Below, in pieces: positions 1 through 7,903 of a stretch of 64,000 nucleotides of DNA. The translations under genes and the position numbers were made by a program. The stretch comes from Micromonospora sp. WMMD1128. Lineage in GTDB: Bacteria; Actinomycetota; Actinomycetes; Mycobacteriales; Micromonosporaceae. The notes beneath the pieces were generated by a model. It was not told the origin of the DNA. It worked only from the letters and a program-made list of their open reading frames with translations, and did not search any database. Positions within the stretch are counted from its first letter, which is position 1. Each line of letters begins with the position of its first letter. The stretch spans positions 4,552,001-4,616,000 of the forward strand of contig NZ_CP114902.1 in NCBI RefSeq assembly GCF_027497235.1, written 5' to 3'.

Positions 1-456
1 TTCCAGTCGTGCATAGCGTTCCAGTCGTGGCCTGGGTGGAGCGCGGACGGAACGATATGGCCGTCTCGGGCGCGTTGAGGCACCCGTGGCGTTCCCGTCG
101 TGGGCCTGGGGGTGTTGACGGCGTGTGGAATCCGGTCGCCGTGTGCGGCCGGGTGGGTGGGGTGTCCGGTTCGGGGGTGGTGGGTGGCACTCTGGCGGCG
201 GAATCGTCGCGGGGGTGCGGGCGTTGTAACCCGGTGAACGACCGAGGAAGGCCAGCGCACCCATGCCGCGCGGTCGACCCGCCCCCGGGAATGACGGTGG
301 GCAGCCGGTCGTTACACAGTCACTCCGGCGCCCCGCGGTGCGGCCCTGCCCCGCGGACCACGTCGGATCCCCCCGAAACTTTGAGCGCCTGACGGTGCTC
401 GCCCGCGCGCCACCCTCCCACGGTGCGTGTGTCGACCCCCGGAATGGAGCCCCCTG
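1..456. other. Non-coding leader region upstream of the first secreted protein
   Basis: I see no convincing gene here; the open frames are G/R-rich shadows. The decamer TTCCAGTCGT occurs at 1-10 and 19-28, and a degenerate copy starts at 92, where TTCCCGTCGTGGGCCTGGG resembles the sequence at 19-36. The stretch of roughly 200-450 immediately upstream of the coding start is long enough to hold a promoter and a structured leader. I could not match it to a known riboswitch consensus. Confidence 0.4.
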
Positions 457-1020
457 ATGAACACGATCCTGCGCAAGAGCGTCCTGGGTATCGCTGGTCT
501 GGCGTTCACCGGTGGTGTGTTCGCCGGTCCGATCGCCGCTCACGCCGACACCCCCACCCACACCACCGCCGCCAAGCCCGCCGCCGCCGCGGCCGTGGCG
601 CAGGCCGAGGGCAAGCAGTCGACGATCACGCTCAACGGCGAGCAGACCGCCAACGTCAAGGCGATCATCGCCGCGACGAAGAAGGCGGGCCTGCCCGAGC
701 GGGCGGCGGTCATCTCCATCGCCACCAGCCTCCAGGAATCCAAGCTGGAGAACCTGGGCCACCTCGGCGACACCAACGACCACGACTCCCTCGGCCTGTT
801 CCAGCAGCGCCCCTCCTCCGGCTGGGGCACCCCCGAGCAGATCACCGACCCCGAATACTCCACCCTGGCCTTCCTCAAGGGCTTGAAGCAGGTCGACGGC
901 TGGCAGGACATGCCCCTGACCGAGGCCGCCCAGACCGTCCAGGTGAGCGCCTACCCCGACGCCTACGCCCAGTGGGAGAACCAGGCCACCGACCTCGTCA
1001 CCAAGCACTGGAACAGCTGA
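457..1020 (+). CDS. Secreted lytic-transglycosylase-like protein
   Basis: 187-residue exported protein. The N-terminus has a basic start, a hydrophobic core (about residues 8-26) and an A-x-A-type cleavage site near HAD, so it is a Sec signal peptide. The mature part has an Ala/Pro-rich linker and then a domain with the segments ISIATSLQESKLEN, SLGLFQQRPSSGWG and YPDAYAQWE. This pattern is shared by many actinobacterial SLT/lysozyme-like secreted proteins, and the Glu in QESKLEN is the expected catalytic acid. A role in peptidoglycan cleavage is inferred from the family. The start was set at ATG 457; an upstream GTG at 427 is in frame but would put ten residues before the signal peptide. A strong terminator follows directly. 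Confidence 0.75.
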   Translation: MNTILRKSVLGIAGLAFTGGVFAGPIAAHADTPTHTTAAKPAAAAAVAQAEGKQSTITLNGEQTANVKAIIAATKKAGLPERAAVISIATSLQESKLENLGHLGDTNDHDSLGLFQQRPSSGWGTPEQITDPEYSTLAFLKGLKQVDGWQDMPLTEAAQTVQVSAYPDAYAQWENQATDLVTKHWNS

Positions 1021-1030
1021 CGAACAACGC

Positions 1031-1069
1031 TGAAGGCCGGCACCCGCAACAACGGGGTGCCGGCCTTCA
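1031..1069. terminator. Perfect 15-bp hairpin terminator
   Basis: Arms 1031-1045 and 1055-1069 are exact reverse complements around a 9-nt loop. It lies 10 nt after the transglycosylase-like gene and just past the 3' end of the convergent LamG/PKD gene, so it can serve both. There is no long T tract, as is usual in high-G+C actinomycetes. Confidence 0.85.
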
Positions 1070-1081
1070 CGCGTACCCGGA

Positions 1082-2728
1082 TCAAGCCGGCGGCAGGATG
1101 AACGTCCACGTGGTGGTGGTCGTGCTCGCCGCGGCGCCGACCGCGGCCAGTCCGCCGTAGCTGCCCACCGGGACGCTGCTCGCCGCGTCGGCGAGCAGAC
1201 CGGTCACCCGGCCGCCGCCGGTCTGCGAGCTGTTGCTGCGGACCGCGACCCCGGCCGGCGGGGTGAGGCTGGTGGTGGCGGCGTCGCCGTGCAGCCAGTA
1301 CGACACGGCCCAGCTCTGTGCGGTGGTCACCGGCGCGTACGGGGTGGTCCGGGTGGCGGCGCTGGCCGGGTCGGTGGTCCGGGCGAACACCGGCGGGCCC
1401 GGCGCGACCCCGCGGTACGCGGCCAGCACCAGGTTGCCCTTCGCCTGGCTGTCCAGTGCCACCCGTACCGCCGTGCCCGCGTCTCCGGCGGTCGCGGTCT
1501 TCCACCATGCGGTGGTGGTGGCGTAGCCCCCGTCGAGCCGGTCGAGTCGGTTCCAGCCGGTCACCCCGGTCGGCTCCCCGGTGCCGGTGTGGGTGTTCTG
1601 GCTGAGCAGGAGCAGCAGCGTGTCCCCGGGCTGCACGGCGGTCGGGACGGTCACCGTGTGGCTGGTCCAGTTGGCGTTCGCGGTGGCCTGCCCGACGAAG
1701 GAGATCCGCTCCGGCACCGGCGCGACGGTGACGTCCACGGTCACGGTGCCGGCGGCGCCCCGGTCGTCGGTGACCGTCAGCGTGACCGGATAGGTGCCGG
1801 CCGCCGCGTACGTGTGGGAGGTGGTCGGCACGGACACGGTGTCGGTGGTGGACCCATCGCCGAAGTCCCACAGGTGGTCCTGGACCGCGCCGTCGGCGTC
1901 GGTCGAGCCGGCCCCGGAGAACGTGCACACCAGCCCGGAGCAGGACGGTGTCAGGTCCGCCACCGGCGGCTGGTTCGCCGGGCCGCCCGAGCCCTTGAGG
2001 ATCTTCACGTAGTCGATGTCACCGGCGAAGTAGTCGCAGGTCACCTTCGTACCGTCGCACTGGCTCTTGCCGCCCACGGACAGCGGCCAGGAGTTGGCGA
2101 TGGTGCTGGTCGGCCCGTTGAGCCGGCTGGTCCGCACGCCGTCGACGTACATCTCCACGTAGGCGGCGGTGCGGTTGCACGTCACCGTGTGCCACTGGCC
2201 GTCGGCGATCGGCACGTCGGTGTAACCGGTCCGGGAGGCACCGTCACCGCCGCGGAACAGGCACTTCGGCCGGCCGCCCGGCGCCTCCAACTTCCAGTAG
2301 CCGCCGGCGGTGTTGCCCTGTCCCTTCTGGAGGATGTTGCCGAAGGAGTACGTGGTCCGGTAGCGGATGGTCACCGAGAAGTCCCCGGCGTCCGGGTTGA
2401 AGTCGGTGCTGTGCGGCACCAGGTTCACGTGGTCCGGCACGTACTCCTGGTCCGTGGGCAGGTGGGTGGCGAAACGGTGGCCGGTCGCCCCGGCGTAGAT
2501 CGCGCCGGTGACCACCTCGCCGCCGACGGTCCCGTGCCGTCCGCTGCCGCTGCTGTCCCTCAGGAGGGTCGACGAAGCCGGTTCGTCCATGCTCCAGAAG
2601 GCCACGGTCCGCGTCGCATTGGCCTGTGCGGGCACGGCCCCCACCGTCACCCCGGCCGCCGCGACGATCGCCGCCACGCCGAGTCGGGCGGTGTTCCGCC
2701 GCCATTTTCCCTGCCCGATCGCCCGCAT
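1082..2728 (-). CDS. Secreted LamG and PKD domain protein
   Basis: 548 residues. Residues 1-37 form a signal peptide ending at VPAQA. Residues about 41-245 are a concanavalin-like LamG domain with WSMDE near the start and WHTVTCNRT in the core. Residues about 255-337 are a PKD domain (DHLWDFGDGSTT is its hallmark). The C-terminal 210 residues form a further beta-rich domain seen in actinobacterial PKD proteins. No catalytic module is visible, so it is probably a carbohydrate or surface-binding protein. The start is the ATG at 2728, preceded by GGGAGG at good spacing; an upstream ATG at 2758 has no such site. Confident on domains, not on the ligand. Confidence 0.8.
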   Translation of the reverse strand: MRAIGQGKWRRNTARLGVAAIVAAAGVTVGAVPAQANATRTVAFWSMDEPASSTLLRDSSGSGRHGTVGGEVVTGAIYAGATGHRFATHLPTDQEYVPDHVNLVPHSTDFNPDAGDFSVTIRYRTTYSFGNILQKGQGNTAGGYWKLEAPGGRPKCLFRGGDGASRTGYTDVPIADGQWHTVTCNRTAAYVEMYVDGVRTSRLNGPTSTIANSWPLSVGGKSQCDGTKVTCDYFAGDIDYVKILKGSGGPANQPPVADLTPSCSGLVCTFSGAGSTDADGAVQDHLWDFGDGSTTDTVSVPTTSHTYAAAGTYPVTLTVTDDRGAAGTVTVDVTVAPVPERISFVGQATANANWTSHTVTVPTAVQPGDTLLLLLSQNTHTGTGEPTGVTGWNRLDRLDGGYATTTAWWKTATAGDAGTAVRVALDSQAKGNLVLAAYRGVAPGPPVFARTTDPASAATRTTPYAPVTTAQSWAVSYWLHGDAATTSLTPPAGVAVRSNSSQTGGGRVTGLLADAASSVPVGSYGGLAAVGAAASTTTTTWTFILPPA

Positions 2729-2905
2729 GTGACCGCCTCCCTGCGCATCGGGCCTCACCCTGACATGCGCCGGAGCTGGGCTCCATAATCCGCTCGGAGG
2801 ATGCCGACCAGGCTGTCGGCGCGATGGGCGACCGATGTGGCCGGTGCCGGCCGGCCGGTGGGATACGCACGCCGATCAACCGGCGGCGGAGGATGTTTCT
2901 TCGGG

Positions 2906-2977
2906 TGGGCGATACTGGGTTTGAACCAGTGACCTCTTCCGTGTCAAGGAAGCGCGCTCCCACTGCGCCAATCGCCC
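2906..2977 (-). tRNA. tRNA-Val (GAC), copy 1
   Basis: 72 nt, 5' end at 2977. The acceptor GGGCGAT pairs with ATCGCCC, and the anticodon arm CTTCC-TTGACAC-GGAAG gives anticodon GAC. The T arm has GGTTCAAACC. The 3' CCA is not encoded. An apparently identical copy lies at 4463-4534. Confidence 0.95.
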
Positions 2978-2990
2978 GGGGCAGTTCGCG

Positions 2991-3063
2991 AGCGGACGAC
3001 GGGATTCGAACCCGCGACCCTCACCTTGGCAAGGTGATGCGCTACCAGCTGCGCTACGTCCGC
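2991..3063 (-). tRNA. tRNA-Gly (GCC), copy 1
   Basis: 73 nt, 5' end at 3063. The acceptor GCGGACG pairs with CGTCCGC; the anticodon stem CACCT/AGGTG encloses TGCCA, giving GCC. It lies 13 nt upstream of tRNA-Val copy 1, so the two are co-transcribed. A possible -10 (TAGAGT, minus strand) is at 3096-3101. The apparently identical second copy is at 4653-4725. Confidence 0.95.
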
Positions 3064-3213
3064 GTCGTCACCGGCTCGCGCCGGCGACGGGGGAAACTCT
3101 ACCCGACGCCCGGACCCACCCGCGGCAGCCCCCCGAGCGATGGCGATTGCGCTGCTCGCCACCGGGGTACTGAGCGACACGACAGCACAACCATCACCCT
3201 GAAGGAGGCTGTC

Positions 3214-3459
3214 GTGGGTATCGGTACGAGCATTTTCCTGATCGCGGTCGGCGCGATCCTCACGTTCGCGCTGAACGCCAACGTCGGTGGCGTCGACCTC
3301 GACATCGTCGGCTGGATCCTGATGGCGGCCGGCGTGGTCGGCCTGATCTTGACGACGCTGGTCTGGGGCCGGCGCCGCCAGGTGGTCACCACCACCGCCG
3401 AGCAGCCGGTGGAATATCGCCGGGTGGAGGAGCGGCGGGACGTCACGCCGCCGATGTGA
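3214..3459 (+). CDS. Small membrane protein, DUF6458 family
   Basis: 81 residues with two predicted membrane helices: residues about 4-24 (SIFLIAVGAILTFALNA) and about 31-52 (VGWILMAAGVVGLILTTLVW), followed by a basic, charged cytoplasmic tail. Length and sequence match the small actinobacterial DUF6458 family, whose function is unknown. The start is GTG 3214, chosen because GAAGGAGG at 3201-3208 lies five bases upstream. The gene stands alone between tRNA copy 1 and the terminator at 3509, so it is probably a single-gene transcript. Confidence 0.85.
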   Translation: MGIGTSIFLIAVGAILTFALNANVGGVDLDIVGWILMAAGVVGLILTTLVWGRRRQVVTTTAEQPVEYRRVEERRDVTPPM

Positions 3460-3508
3460 TCCGACCGCACCGGGGGCCGACGGAGCTGATCGGTCCCCGG
3501 CCTGGTCC

Positions 3509-3540
3509 GGACGGGGGGCGCCCAGCGGCGCCCCCCGTCC
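3509..3540. terminator. Perfect 14-bp G+C hairpin terminator
   Basis: Arms 3509-3522 and 3527-3540 are exact reverse complements with a CAGC tetraloop. It sits between the 3' ends of the convergent DUF6458 gene and the PEP-mutase-family gene, so it probably works in both directions. Confidence 0.85.
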
Positions 3541-3551
3541 GCGTACCCGGG

Positions 3552-4370
3552 TCAGCCTCGCATCAGCTCGTTCAGCGTGCCGTGGTCGAGCCCCTCGGCG
3601 AGCGTCTCGTACGTCCCGGCGCGAAGCGCCTCCGCCGCCGCCCGACCGGCCACCGCGTACGCGGATGCGGCCACCCTCGACCCGAGGCTGATCCGGGCCA
3701 CCCCGAGCCGGGCCAGCTCGGCGACCGGCGGCGCTCCCGGCCCGACGAGCACGTTCAGCGGCGCCGGGATCGCCGCCACCAGCGCCGCCACGGTCTCCGG
3801 GTCGACCGTCCCCGGCACGAAGATGCCGTCCGCGCCGGCGGCCAGGTACGCCTCGGCCCGGGCGACCGTCTCCGGCACCCCGCCGGCCCGGCGCAGGAAC
3901 GTGTCCACCCGCGCGTTGAGGTACAGCGGAACGTCGGCCCGGTCGGCGGCGGACCGGACCGCGGCGAGCCGGGCACACTGCTCGTCGACCGCGCGCAGCG
4001 GCCCGTCCCCGTCGTACCGGGCGTCCTCCACGTTCACGCCGACCGCGCCGGCCGCGAGCACCGCGGTCACGGTGTCGGCGACGTCGTCGGGGGTGTCGCC
4101 GAACCCGGATTCGATGTCGGCGGTGACCGGGAGGCGCACCGCCGCGGCGACCAGGCGGATCGCGTCGACGGCGGTCTCCCGGGCGAGCGCGTCGCCGTCG
4201 GGCGCGCCGCGGCTCCAGGCCACGCCGGCGCTCGTGGTGGCGACCGCGCGGGCTCCGGCGGCGGCCACGATCCGGGCGCTCGCCGCGTCCCAGGCGTTGA
4301 CCAGGACCAGCGGCTCGCCGGGCAGGTGCAGGCTACGGAATTGCTGGGCTCGGATGCGCTGTTCGTTCAC
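3552..4370 (-). CDS. Isocitrate lyase / PEP mutase superfamily protein
   Basis: 272-residue (alpha/beta)8-barrel enzyme of the ICL/PEPM superfamily. Family markers are LVLVNAWDAASARIV near the N-terminus, TTSAGVAWSRG, the metal-binding segment PVTADIESGFG, and VGVNVEDARYD. These enzymes act on short 2-oxo or 2-methyl dicarboxylates, splitting or isomerising C-C or C-P bonds. The exact substrate cannot be read from sequence; this long-known clade is often called carboxyvinyl-carboxyphosphonate phosphorylmutase by similarity only. The start is GTG 4370, since upstream sequence runs into a terminator and tRNA. It lies alone between the two tRNA clusters. Confidence 0.8.
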   Translation of the reverse strand: MNEQRIRAQQFRSLHLPGEPLVLVNAWDAASARIVAAAGARAVATTSAGVAWSRGAPDGDALARETAVDAIRLVAAAVRLPVTADIESGFGDTPDDVADTVTAVLAAGAVGVNVEDARYDGDGPLRAVDEQCARLAAVRSAADRADVPLYLNARVDTFLRRAGGVPETVARAEAYLAAGADGIFVPGTVDPETVAALVAAIPAPLNVLVGPGAPPVAELARLGVARISLGSRVAASAYAVAGRAAAEALRAGTYETLAEGLDHGTLNELMRG

Positions 4371-4423
4371 CCGGCCAGTCTCGGGCACGCGGGGCGCTCG
4401 CGGTGTCCCGCCCGAGCGACGAG

Positions 4424-4455
4424 AAAGGCCGTGTCGAGTGATCGACACGGCCTTT
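4424..4455. terminator. Terminator of the tRNA-Gly-Cys-Val cluster
   Basis: Perfect 13-bp stem (4424-4436 with 4443-4455), six-base loop, and CCTTT at the 3' end on the minus strand. It lies 8 nt after tRNA-Val copy 2 in the direction of transcription. Confidence 0.85.
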
Positions 4456-4462
4456 CCGTTGG

Positions 4463-4534
4463 TGGGCGATACTGGGTTTGAACCAGTGACCTCTTCCGTG
4501 TCAAGGAAGCGCGCTCCCACTGCGCCAATCGCCC
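4463..4534 (-). tRNA. tRNA-Val (GAC), copy 2
   Basis: 72 nt, 5' end at 4534, with the same sequence as the copy at 2906-2977: acceptor GGGCGAT, anticodon GAC. It is the last gene of the Gly-Cys-Val cluster and is followed by a terminator. Confidence 0.95.
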
Positions 4535-4547
4535 TCGTCAACTGCCG

Positions 4548-4618
4548 AGGTGGAGACGGGATTTGAACCCGTGTACACGGCTTTGCAGGCCGTTGCCTCG
4601 CCTCTCGGCCACTCCACC
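4548..4618 (-). tRNA. tRNA-Cys (GCA)
   Basis: 71 nt, 5' end at 4618. Acceptor GGTGGAG pairs with CTCCACC. The anticodon arm ACGGC-CTGCAAA-GCCGT gives GCA. The T arm has GGTTCAAATCC. It lies between tRNA-Gly and tRNA-Val and has no counterpart in the copy-1 cluster. Confidence 0.95.
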
Positions 4619-4652
4619 GAGGTTGCCCCCGACGTGCGTGGCGGCATCTCCG

Positions 4653-4725
4653 AGCGGACGACGGGATTCGAACCCGCGACCCTCACCTTGGCAAGGTGAT
4701 GCGCTACCAGCTGCGCTACGTCCGC
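4653..4725 (-). tRNA. tRNA-Gly (GCC), copy 2
   Basis: 73 nt, 5' end at 4725, with the same sequence as the gene at 2991-3063. It is the first gene of the three-tRNA transcript that starts from the promoter at 4758-4787. Confidence 0.95.
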
Positions 4726-4757
4726 ACGCCCCCGGCGTTTCCCGGTGACGGATGAGA

Positions 4758-4787
4758 ACTTTAGCCGAGCGGAGGAAGGCTTGCCAA
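4758..4787 (-). promoter_or_regulatory. Sigma-70-type promoter of the Gly-Cys-Val tRNA cluster
   Basis: On the minus strand, -35 TTGGCA (4782-4787) and -10 TAAAGT (4758-4763) are separated by 18 nt, about 33 nt before the 5' end of tRNA-Gly. These match the housekeeping consensus well for a high-G+C genome. Confidence 0.65.
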
Positions 4788-4984
4788 ATCGGATCCCCCT
4801 TCCGGCGCGTTCGGGGTGAACGGTGCGCACCCCTCCAAGCTTCCTAGGAGCCTGGGTGGGGTGGTCGGCCGAGCGATCACAGGCCCGTCCACCTGCGAAT
4901 CTAGCCGGCGGGCCGAGTGTCCGGCATCCGACTGTCCCACCCTCGACAGGCCGGTCTGGTAACTCCTCGTGGTCATTCGGATGG

Positions 4985-4995
4985 GTTACCGTAAC
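4985..4995. promoter_or_regulatory. Candidate TetR self-operator
   Basis: GTTAC-C-GTAAC is a perfect 5-bp inverted repeat, ending 3 nt before the GTG start chosen for the TetR gene. TetR regulators commonly bind such short palindromes at their own promoter. A longer GTAAA/TTTAC repeat precedes alkB (6850-6874). Inference only. Confidence 0.4.
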
Positions 4996-4998
4996 GGC

Positions 4999-5601
4999 GT
5001 GACGAGACGAGCCGCCGAGATCCGCCTGGACGCGCTGCTGCGTACGGCCTGCGAGGTGATCGCGGAGCGAGGGCTCGCCAACACCCGCACCGCCGACGTG
5101 GCCGAGGCCGCCGGGGTCAGCCAGGCGCTCGTCTTCTACCACTTCGCGACCAAGGACCGGCTGCTCGCGCAGGCCTTCGCGTACGCCGTCGAGCAGGACC
5201 TGGCCCGACTCGACGCGGTGCTCCGCTCCACCGCCCCGCCCCTGGCCAAGCTGCGCCGGATGCTCCGGCTCTACGCGCCGACCGGCCGCTCCGCCTCCTG
5301 GTCGATCTGGATCGACGGCTGGTCGGAGTCGTTGCGTACCCCGGAGTTGGAGAAACTGTCCCGCCGCCTCGACCTGCGGTGGCGGCAGGACCTGGCGGCG
5401 GTGATCGCGGACGGCGTCGCCGACGGCACCTTCGCCTGCCCCGACCCGGCCGGCGCGGCCTGGCGGATCAGCGCCGTGATGGACGGCCTGGCGGTGCAGC
5501 TCGCGGTGCACGAACGGGTGATCACCCGTCGGCAGATCGCCGAGTGGGTCCGCCTGGTCGCCGCCCGCGAACTGAGCCTGGAGCCCGGCCAACTCGACTG
5601 A
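4999..5601 (+). CDS. TetR/AcrR family transcriptional regulator
   Basis: 200 residues. The N-terminal helix-turn-helix domain is clear: LRTACEVIAERGLANTRT, then the recognition segment VAEAAGVSQALVFYHFATKD, which is the family signature. The C-terminal helical domain is TetR_C-like and would bind an unknown ligand. The start is GTG 4999; in-frame ATG 4981 and GTG 4969 would add residues across the palindrome at 4985-4995. The 3' end overlaps the 3' end of the convergent alkB gene by 80 nt. Regulation of alkB is plausible from the position and from the inverted repeats at both promoters, but not shown. Confidence 0.85.
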   Translation: MTRRAAEIRLDALLRTACEVIAERGLANTRTADVAEAAGVSQALVFYHFATKDRLLAQAFAYAVEQDLARLDAVLRSTAPPLAKLRRMLRLYAPTGRSASWSIWIDGWSESLRTPELEKLSRRLDLRWRQDLAAVIADGVADGTFACPDPAGAAWRISAVMDGLAVQLAVHERVITRRQIAEWVRLVAARELSLEPGQLD

Positions 5602-6796
5602 GGCCACCAGCTCGACCGAGGCCGGCGCCACCCGCCAGCCCCGGGCCGCCGGCCAGCCCCGGGCCAAGGGCGAAGCGGGCGCGGGCCGGCGGGTGGACGT
5701 TCGCCGCGGACAGGTCGCCGCCGTAGTGGGCCAGCACCCGGTGGTCCATGATCCGCCGCCAGAGCGGGGGCAGCAGCGCGGCGACCACCATGGTGGCGTA
5801 GCCGGCCGGCAGCTGCGGCGAGGCGTCGAAGCTGCGCAGCGCCTGGTAGCGCCGCAGCGGATTGGCGTGGTGGTCGCTGTGCCGCTGGAGCTGGAAGAGG
5901 AAGACGTTGGTGACCGTCCGGTCGCTGTTCCAACTGTGTCGCGGGTCGACCTTCTCGTAGCGGCCGGCGGCGGTGCGCTGCCGGGCCAGGCCGTAGTGCT
6001 CCAGGTAGTTGACCACCTCGAGCAGGGAGAAGCCGACCACCGCCTGGAGCACCAGGAAGACGAGCACGCCGGGGCCGAACACCACCGCCAGCACGGCGTA
6101 GAGCAGGACGGTCATGGCCCAGGCGTTGAGCACGTCGTTGCGCCAGGTCCACGGGCTGCGACCGCGGAGCCGGAAGCGGCCGGTCTCCAGCCGCCAGGCC
6201 GAGCGCAGGCTGCCGGCGACGGTACGCGGCCAGAACGCCCAGAACGACTCGCCGAGCCGGGAGCTGGCCGGGTCCTCCGGGGTGGCGACGCGGGTGTGGT
6301 GGCCGCGGTTGTGCTCGACGAAGAAGTGCCCGTACCCGGCCGGGGCGAGCGCGATCTTCGACAGCCAGCGTTCCGCCTGCTCCCGCTTGTGCCCCAGCTC
6401 GTGGGCCGTGTTGATGGCGATGCCGTCCACCACTCCGACGGTGGCGACCAGACCGGCGGCGGCCGGCCAGGAGAGCCGGCCGCCGGCCCAGACGGCGCAG
6501 CAGAGCACCAGGGCCGCGTACTGGGCGGGCAGGTAGAGGTAGGTGAGCCAGCGGTAGTAGCCGTCGGCCTGCAACGCCGGCACCGCGGCCTCGGGCGGGT
6601 TCTCCCGGTCGTCGCCGATCAGCAGGTCGATCACCGGGATGACGCCGAAGACCACCGCCGGGGTGAGCCACCAGGCCCAGCCGGCGCCGCCGGCGTGCCA
6701 GATCGACCAGGCCACGAACGGCAGCGCCGGGACGAGCAGGGCGAGCGGCCAGAGCGGTCGGCGGGGGTCCCGCCACGGAACGGTGCCGGTGCGCAT
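5522..6796 (-). CDS. alkB: AlkB-type alkane 1-monooxygenase
   Basis: 424 residues. This is a membrane di-iron hydroxylase that oxidises the terminal carbon of n-alkanes. All four histidine motifs are present: HELGHK at 132-137, EHNRGHH at 161-167, NYLEHYG, and LQRHSDHH. Hydrophobic helices precede the first motif (about 16-35, 45-60, 88-105, 112-130). The last 50 residues are a Gly/Arg-rich tail unlike the family, and this tail overlaps the TetR gene. No rubredoxin or rubredoxin reductase gene lies beside it, so electron donors must come from elsewhere. CGGAG precedes the ATG. A related fatty-acid desaturase role cannot be excluded, but the motif set favours AlkB. Confidence 0.85.
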   Translation of the reverse strand: MRTGTVPWRDPRRPLWPLALLVPALPFVAWSIWHAGGAGWAWWLTPAVVFGVIPVIDLLIGDDRENPPEAAVPALQADGYYRWLTYLYLPAQYAALVLCCAVWAGGRLSWPAAAGLVATVGVVDGIAINTAHELGHKREQAERWLSKIALAPAGYGHFFVEHNRGHHTRVATPEDPASSRLGESFWAFWPRTVAGSLRSAWRLETGRFRLRGRSPWTWRNDVLNAWAMTVLLYAVLAVVFGPGVLVFLVLQAVVGFSLLEVVNYLEHYGLARQRTAAGRYEKVDPRHSWNSDRTVTNVFLFQLQRHSDHHANPLRRYQALRSFDASPQLPAGYATMVVAALLPPLWRRIMDHRVLAHYGGDLSAANVHPPARARFALGPGLAGGPGLAGGAGLGRAGGLSRVGRAPGSVRGRRPGGPTRRSADG

Positions 6797-6849
6797 CGTC
6801 GTACTCCGATCTGTTGCTCCTGACCCGACTGTGTCAGCCGGGGAGCAGT

Positions 6850-6874
6850 TTTACAAGACCGGAGTTTTTGTAAA
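6850..6874. promoter_or_regulatory. Inverted repeat in the alkB promoter
   Basis: TTTACAA-N11-TTGTAAA is a perfect 7-bp inverted repeat 54 nt upstream of the alkB start and the only A+T-rich spot in the gap. On the minus strand it contains a TTTACA that could be a -35. Its spacing suits a dimeric repressor such as the neighbouring TetR protein. Inference. Confidence 0.5.
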
Positions 6875-6880
6875 GGGGCG

Positions 6881-7729
6881 TCAGCGCCATTCCCGCCGGA
6901 CGGTCCGCCGCCGCCCGAACGACGCCGTCTCCTCCTCCGCCGGCTCACCCGCGGGACGGAGCAGGCGCCGCATGCGCAGCAGCAACCCGCCGCCGAGGAA
7001 GAGCAGCAGCCCACCCAGCAGGAAAGCGGCCTGCACCACACCGAAGCCCCCGGTCTCGGCCACCGGCCGGCCGGCCGCGCCCGGCAGCGGCGGCTCCACC
7101 ACCGCCGCGTCGGTCGGCTCGTCCGTCACCGGCTCCTCGGTGGGCGGCTCCTCGCTCGGCGGATCGGTGGGCGCGGCGCTCGTCGGCGACGGCTCCGGCG
7201 TCGGCTCGACCGCCTCACCCACCACCTGGCGCGAGGCGGTCCGCCGGGCCAACAGCCGCAACTGCGGGTCGTACGCCTCGGCGGCGATGCTCACCCGGCC
7301 GCGCCCCACGTCCTCGGCGAACGCCACCCGGTACTGCGCGGTCACGGTCCGGCCCGGGCAGAGCACCCCCGGATCCAACTGCCGGTCGGTCAGGCGCGCG
7401 GTGTCCCCCTCGGTGCGGATCTCCAGCGGGAACGAGCCGGTCTCCTCCACCCGGTCCACCTTGACCTGGTCCAGCCGCAGGCCCTGCACCTGGAGAAGCA
7501 TCGACCAGCGCACCTTCACGCAGTCGTTGCGGTCGGCGCGGTCGGACCGGGACACCACCGCGGAAAGCGTCTCCACCCGGTTGCCCGCGGTGAACTCGTC
7601 CGGCAGGCCGCTCAACTCCGTGGAGAAGGTCGCCGCCGCCCGGGCCGGCGCGGCCCCGCCGTACCCGGCTCCCGCCAGGCAGGTCAGCACCAGCCCGATC
7701 CGCAGCGCCTGCCGCCACCCGCTCACCAC
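6881..7729 (-). CDS. Cell-surface protein with C-terminal anchor
   Basis: 282 residues. There is an N-terminal signal peptide (about 1-32, ending PARAAA), then a soluble domain of about 140 residues with a Cys pair (NDCVKV and VLCPGR). A Pro/Glu/Thr-rich wall-spanning stretch (about 170-218) follows. The C-terminus has VAETGG, a hydrophobic segment VVQAAFLLGGLLLFLGGGLLL and an Arg-rich tail. That last layout is like sortase substrates, with VAETG resembling the LAxTG motif of class E sortases; a plain membrane anchor is the alternative. I do not recognise the soluble domain. Confidence 0.7.
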   Translation of the reverse strand: MVSGWRQALRIGLVLTCLAGAGYGGAAPARAAATFSTELSGLPDEFTAGNRVETLSAVVSRSDRADRNDCVKVRWSMLLQVQGLRLDQVKVDRVEETGSFPLEIRTEGDTARLTDRQLDPGVLCPGRTVTAQYRVAFAEDVGRGRVSIAAEAYDPQLRLLARRTASRQVVGEAVEPTPEPSPTSAAPTDPPSEEPPTEEPVTDEPTDAAVVEPPLPGAAGRPVAETGGFGVVQAAFLLGGLLLFLGGGLLLRMRRLLRPAGEPAEEETASFGRRRTVRREWR

Positions 7730-7903
7730 GCCTCCCCACCTCGGTCGTATCCACCCGCAACGCTAGGAGCGCGACCACCGCCCCGGTAGACGGGCGTGTT
7801 CGCACCCAACGTCAACATCGGGGGGCGGTTTCACCGACGGTGGTGAACCGGTCACGGCCACCCGCCGACACGCCCGGGATCGGCGGTGGGCCACAATCTC
7901 CGG

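Noticed and set aside
200..456. Possible c-di-AMP (ydaO-type) riboswitch before the cell-wall protein
   Set aside because: The genes controlled elsewhere are similar, but the conserved GGGGAACC and GGGUGAAUC-type motifs are not seen.
7826..7850. Inverted repeat CGGTTTCACC/GGTGAACCG before the methyltransferase
   Set aside because: The arms differ by a one-base gap and no regulator is linked.
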